Below are positions 35,315-36,998 of a stretch of DNA of 36,998 nucleotides, piece by piece (position 1 is the stretch's first letter; every line of letters starts with the position of its first letter). The notes under the pieces were generated by a model, which was not told where the DNA came from, did no database searches, and worked only from the letters and a program-made list of their open reading frames with translations. Source of the DNA: an uncultured SAR116 cluster alpha proteobacterium (GTDB taxonomy: Bacteria > Pseudomonadota > Alphaproteobacteria > Puniceispirillales > Puniceispirillaceae); contig CACEJY010000013.1 of the NCBI GenBank assembly GCA_902559985.1, positions 1 through 36,998 of the forward strand, written 5' to 3'. The translations under genes were made by a program, and so were the position numbers.

Positions 35315-35494
35315 TCAAGATGGTGTGGTTTCGCCTTTAAGCCTTAATGTGCAGGCACCAGTAAATATCTGTACTACCAAAGACTCCTTGCATAGTGTGT
35401 GGGATGGTGCTGGCAGGCCTTGTTGGTCATGCCATATCGTTGCGATTGATAAGACGGCTATTAATGCCAGTAATATCCACATTGTACGGCTCAT
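35315..35494 (-). CDS. Small (59-aa) membrane-anchored or exported protein
   Basis: A short frame from ATG (35494) to TGA (35315) encodes 59 residues. Residues 1-20 are MSRTMWILLALIAVLSIATI, a single hydrophobic segment with an Arg before it, typical of a signal anchor or uncleaved signal peptide. The rest is polar with a PAP turn and two cysteines at 34 and 48 (SHTLCKESLVVQIFTGACTL), which could form a disulfide in the periplasm. AAGGAG lies eight bases upstream of the ATG, an excellent site. It starts 26 bases after the stop of the cysteine-cluster gene, so they are probably one transcript. No family is recognised. Its shortness makes it easy for gene finders to miss. Confidence 0.72.
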   Translation of the reverse strand: MSRTMWILLALIAVLSIATIWHDQQGLPAPSHTLCKESLVVQIFTGACTLRLKGETTPS

Positions 35495-35520
35495 TATTCT
35501 GGTCTCCTTCGCGTTGATCG

Positions 35521-35958
35521 TTACCAGTTTGTTATATGGTTAGGAAGATCATCCTCATCAACGTTTGTTTCAGTTATAACGCGGGCGGCCACGGAATGTC
35601 CGGCAAGACGTGTGCTATCAAGATTACCTGTTACCAGCGGGTGCCAATCGGGAAGGTCCTTATTTTCGTGGATCAACCTGTAAGCGCAGCTTTTTGGCAT
35701 CCAGCTCAGCATGCTTAAATTATCGGGAGTGAGCAATACACAATCGGGGACATGCTTTTTGCGCTCATCATATTTAGTGCATCGTGCAGTTTGACAATCC
35801 AGTAATCTACAGCTCACATCGGTGTGGTGAACCACGCCGGTATCCGCATCCTCTAACTTTAGAACACAGCATTTGCCGCAACCATCACAAAGGGCCTCCC
35901 ACTGACCCTCGTTTAGCTGGCTGAGAGGAGTAGTTTTCCAGAATTTATTTTTGGGCAC
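35521..35958 (-). CDS. YcgN-family cysteine-cluster protein
   Basis: A 145-aa protein of the YcgN/YkgJ-like group, putative zinc- or iron-binding. The N-terminal FWKTTPLSQLNEGQWEALCD is family-typical. A cluster of eight cysteines follows: CDGCGKCC, then SCRLLDCQTARCTKY, with another pair at PDCVLL and KSCAYRL. The end has LPDWHPLVTG. The biochemical function is unknown; the cysteine spacing suggests a bound metal or Fe-S cluster. The start is uncertain. A GTG at 35958 has GGAC eight bases before it, and a TTG four codons earlier lacks a site. The small membrane protein gene follows closely. Confidence 0.88.
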   Translation of the reverse strand: MPKNKFWKTTPLSQLNEGQWEALCDGCGKCCVLKLEDADTGVVHHTDVSCRLLDCQTARCTKYDERKKHVPDCVLLTPDNLSMLSWMPKSCAYRLIHENKDLPDWHPLVTGNLDSTRLAGHSVAARVITETNVDEDDLPNHITNW

Positions 35959-36357
35959 AGCTTTGTCCAATATTTAACTTAATTGTGGCTTGTAAAACGT
36001 CGCATTAAAGGCGCTGCATTGTTATGATGGGCTGAACACACTTGTAATACCATACCAGACTGACAACGGAAGAAATATTTGTAGTCGATATAAAAAATTC
36101 TTACATTCAAATGGGCTAATTGTTATAATCCTTTCGGTTTTTGGAAATATTGGCTGAAATTCCGTTCACCACTGTTTCAGCGTTTCTGCGCAAAGGCCCA
36201 CCATAATTCTTTAAATGAAGGATTTTCAAACCATGCCGGCTAGCCACTATGGCGAGTAGGTCCCATAATGATCTGCCTTGCCCTCCTAGTTGCATTTTCC
36301 TTTTGAAAACGCTGTCAATTACTTGCAGCGCCAGATCGCGGAGTGCAAATTATTGGT
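35959..36357. other. 399-bp divergent intergenic stretch between ycgN-like gene and mnmC
   Basis: No certain gene is seen. TATAAT at 36124-36129 with CTTACA 18 bases upstream (36100-36105) is a possible plus-strand promoter for mnmC, though it leaves a leader of more than 200 bases. On the minus strand a 59-codon frame (36295-36116) has an ATG with AAGGA too close to it; it is discussed under findings and not called as a gene. Confidence 0.4.
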
Positions 36358-36998
36358 ATGTCTGACCCTGTTAATCATCATTCAGTTGATTACCGGCTTA
36401 CCCCTGCTGTGATTTCTCACCGTGATGGTATATTGCGCGCCGATAATTTTGATGATCTTTATTTTTCGGCTGATAACGGTCTTGATGAGAGCCAGCATGT
36501 ATTTATCGATGGTAACCATATTACTGATCGCTTATTTAATGCGGCGCATTTCACAATTGCCGAAACAGGGTTTGGCACCGGTTTGAACTTTTTGGCGGTG
36601 ATGAAATTGCTGGAAGATATAACGGCAAAACAGCCGCTAATGCGCCAAATTGATTATATTTCATTCGAAGCACACCCCTTGCCATCTGAAATGATCGCAA
36701 AAAGCCACCAAGCATTTCCAGCAATCAAAAAACAGAGTAAAAAATTGATCGCCGCGTTGCCTCCCCACTGGCCCGGGTTGCATCGGTGTAATTTCCTAGG
36801 TGGAAAATTGCGTTTGCATCTGGTTTATGGTGATGCAAATGACACACTCGCTAACGCTAATTTTATAGCTGATGCGTGGTTTCTGGATGGGTTTTCACCA
36901 GCCAAAAATCCTGAGCTGTGGAACTGTGATTTGCTCTTGGCTATTAGTAGATTAACGCGGGCAGGTGGCAGTTTTGCAACATTTACTGCAGCCGGTTC
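36358..36998 (+). CDS. mnmC: tRNA 5-methylaminomethyl-2-thiouridine methyltransferase domain, MnmC/MnmD (3' end outside window)
   Basis: An open frame from ATG 36358 runs off the window end. The first 210 residues match the MnmC N-terminal (MnmD) methyltransferase: LRADNFDDLYFSADNGLDES, HVFIDGNHITDRL, the SAM-binding TIAETGFGTGLNFLAVMKLL, YISFEAHPLPSEMIAKSHQA, LHLVYGDANDTL and AWFLDGFSPAKNPELWN, then AGGSFATFTAAG. It installs the final methyl of mnm5s2U34 in tRNA anticodons. In many bacteria the gene continues into a FAD-dependent oxidase domain. Whether that is so here cannot be seen, so it could be mnmD alone. There is no strong ribosome binding site; a GGAG lies 14 bases before the ATG. 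Confidence 0.93.
   Translation, partial: MSDPVNHHSVDYRLTPAVISHRDGILRADNFDDLYFSADNGLDESQHVFIDGNHITDRLFNAAHFTIAETGFGTGLNFLAVMKLLEDITAKQPLMRQIDYISFEAHPLPSEMIAKSHQAFPAIKKQSKKLIAALPPHWPGLHRCNFLGGKLRLHLVYGDANDTLANANFIADAWFLDGFSPAKNPELWNCDLLLAISRLTRAGGSFATFTAAG

Noticed and set aside
35325-35543. 72-aa plus-strand frame with a hydrophobic end
   Set aside because: It is antisense to the better supported 59-aa minus-strand gene with an ideal ribosome binding site, and the hydrophobic end mirrors that gene's start.

Overview
The window looks like a chromosomal segment of an alphaproteobacterium, probably a marine heterotroph of moderate GC content. The SAR116 / Puniceispirillales group is a reasonable guess, but no marker was compared. 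Support for this comes from the run purB-purC-purS-purQ-purL-bolA-grxD, a class II DAHP synthase, CimA-type citramalate synthase, a four-subunit sarcosine oxidase operon and several other flavin-dependent amine or amino-acid oxidases. I see no phage, transposase, CRISPR array or rRNA. Almost all of the window is housekeeping and accessory metabolism.

Layout. 1-1355: the end of one flavin oxidoreductase and a complete second one, then a 455-bp non-coding stretch. 1811-12885 (+): gor, class II DAHP synthase, nicotinate phosphoribosyltransferase, nadE, gltX, cysS, cimA and a TrmJ-like methyltransferase. Several of these are tightly packed or overlap by ATGA. 13056-13682 (+): rpsD, with a consensus -35 box, a leader of about 100 nt and a clear intrinsic terminator, followed by a small ABM-domain protein. 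14345-20383 (-): one long purine and Fe-S operon, purB-purC-purS-purQ-purL-bolA-grxD. 20490-26696: a small basic protein, map (-), a CinA N-domain protein, rhomboid protease (-), a large exported protein of unknown function, apt-nucleosidase (adenine salvage) and a SOUL-family exported protein. 26967-27051 (-): tRNA-Leu(UAA). 27134-32403 (-): soxB-soxD-soxA-soxG. 32871-36998: an HD hydrolase (-), an unknown membrane/coiled-coil protein (+), a flavin reductase (-), a previously uncalled 59-aa membrane protein (-), a YcgN-type cysteine-cluster protein (-), and the start of mnmC/mnmD (+), cut by the window end.

How the genes work together. PncB and NadE feed NAD salvage. PurC, B, S, Q and L cover the middle of IMP synthesis, and their operon ends in the BolA/monothiol glutaredoxin pair used in Fe-S and iron handling. 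The nucleosidase and Apt recycle methylthioadenosine to AMP. The Sox complex oxidatively demethylates sarcosine or a related N-methyl amine, producing methylene-THF, which can feed one-carbon metabolism and purine synthesis.

Most interesting observations. The SoxD subunit has lost the cysteines of its zinc site and gained a basic tail. A well-supported 59-aa membrane protein lies behind the YcgN gene. Two proteins (23605-24873 and 33828-34526) have clear architecture but no recognisable family. A possible decayed CoA-transferase remnant lies upstream of soxB. I did not find a convincing wholly new multi-gene system.
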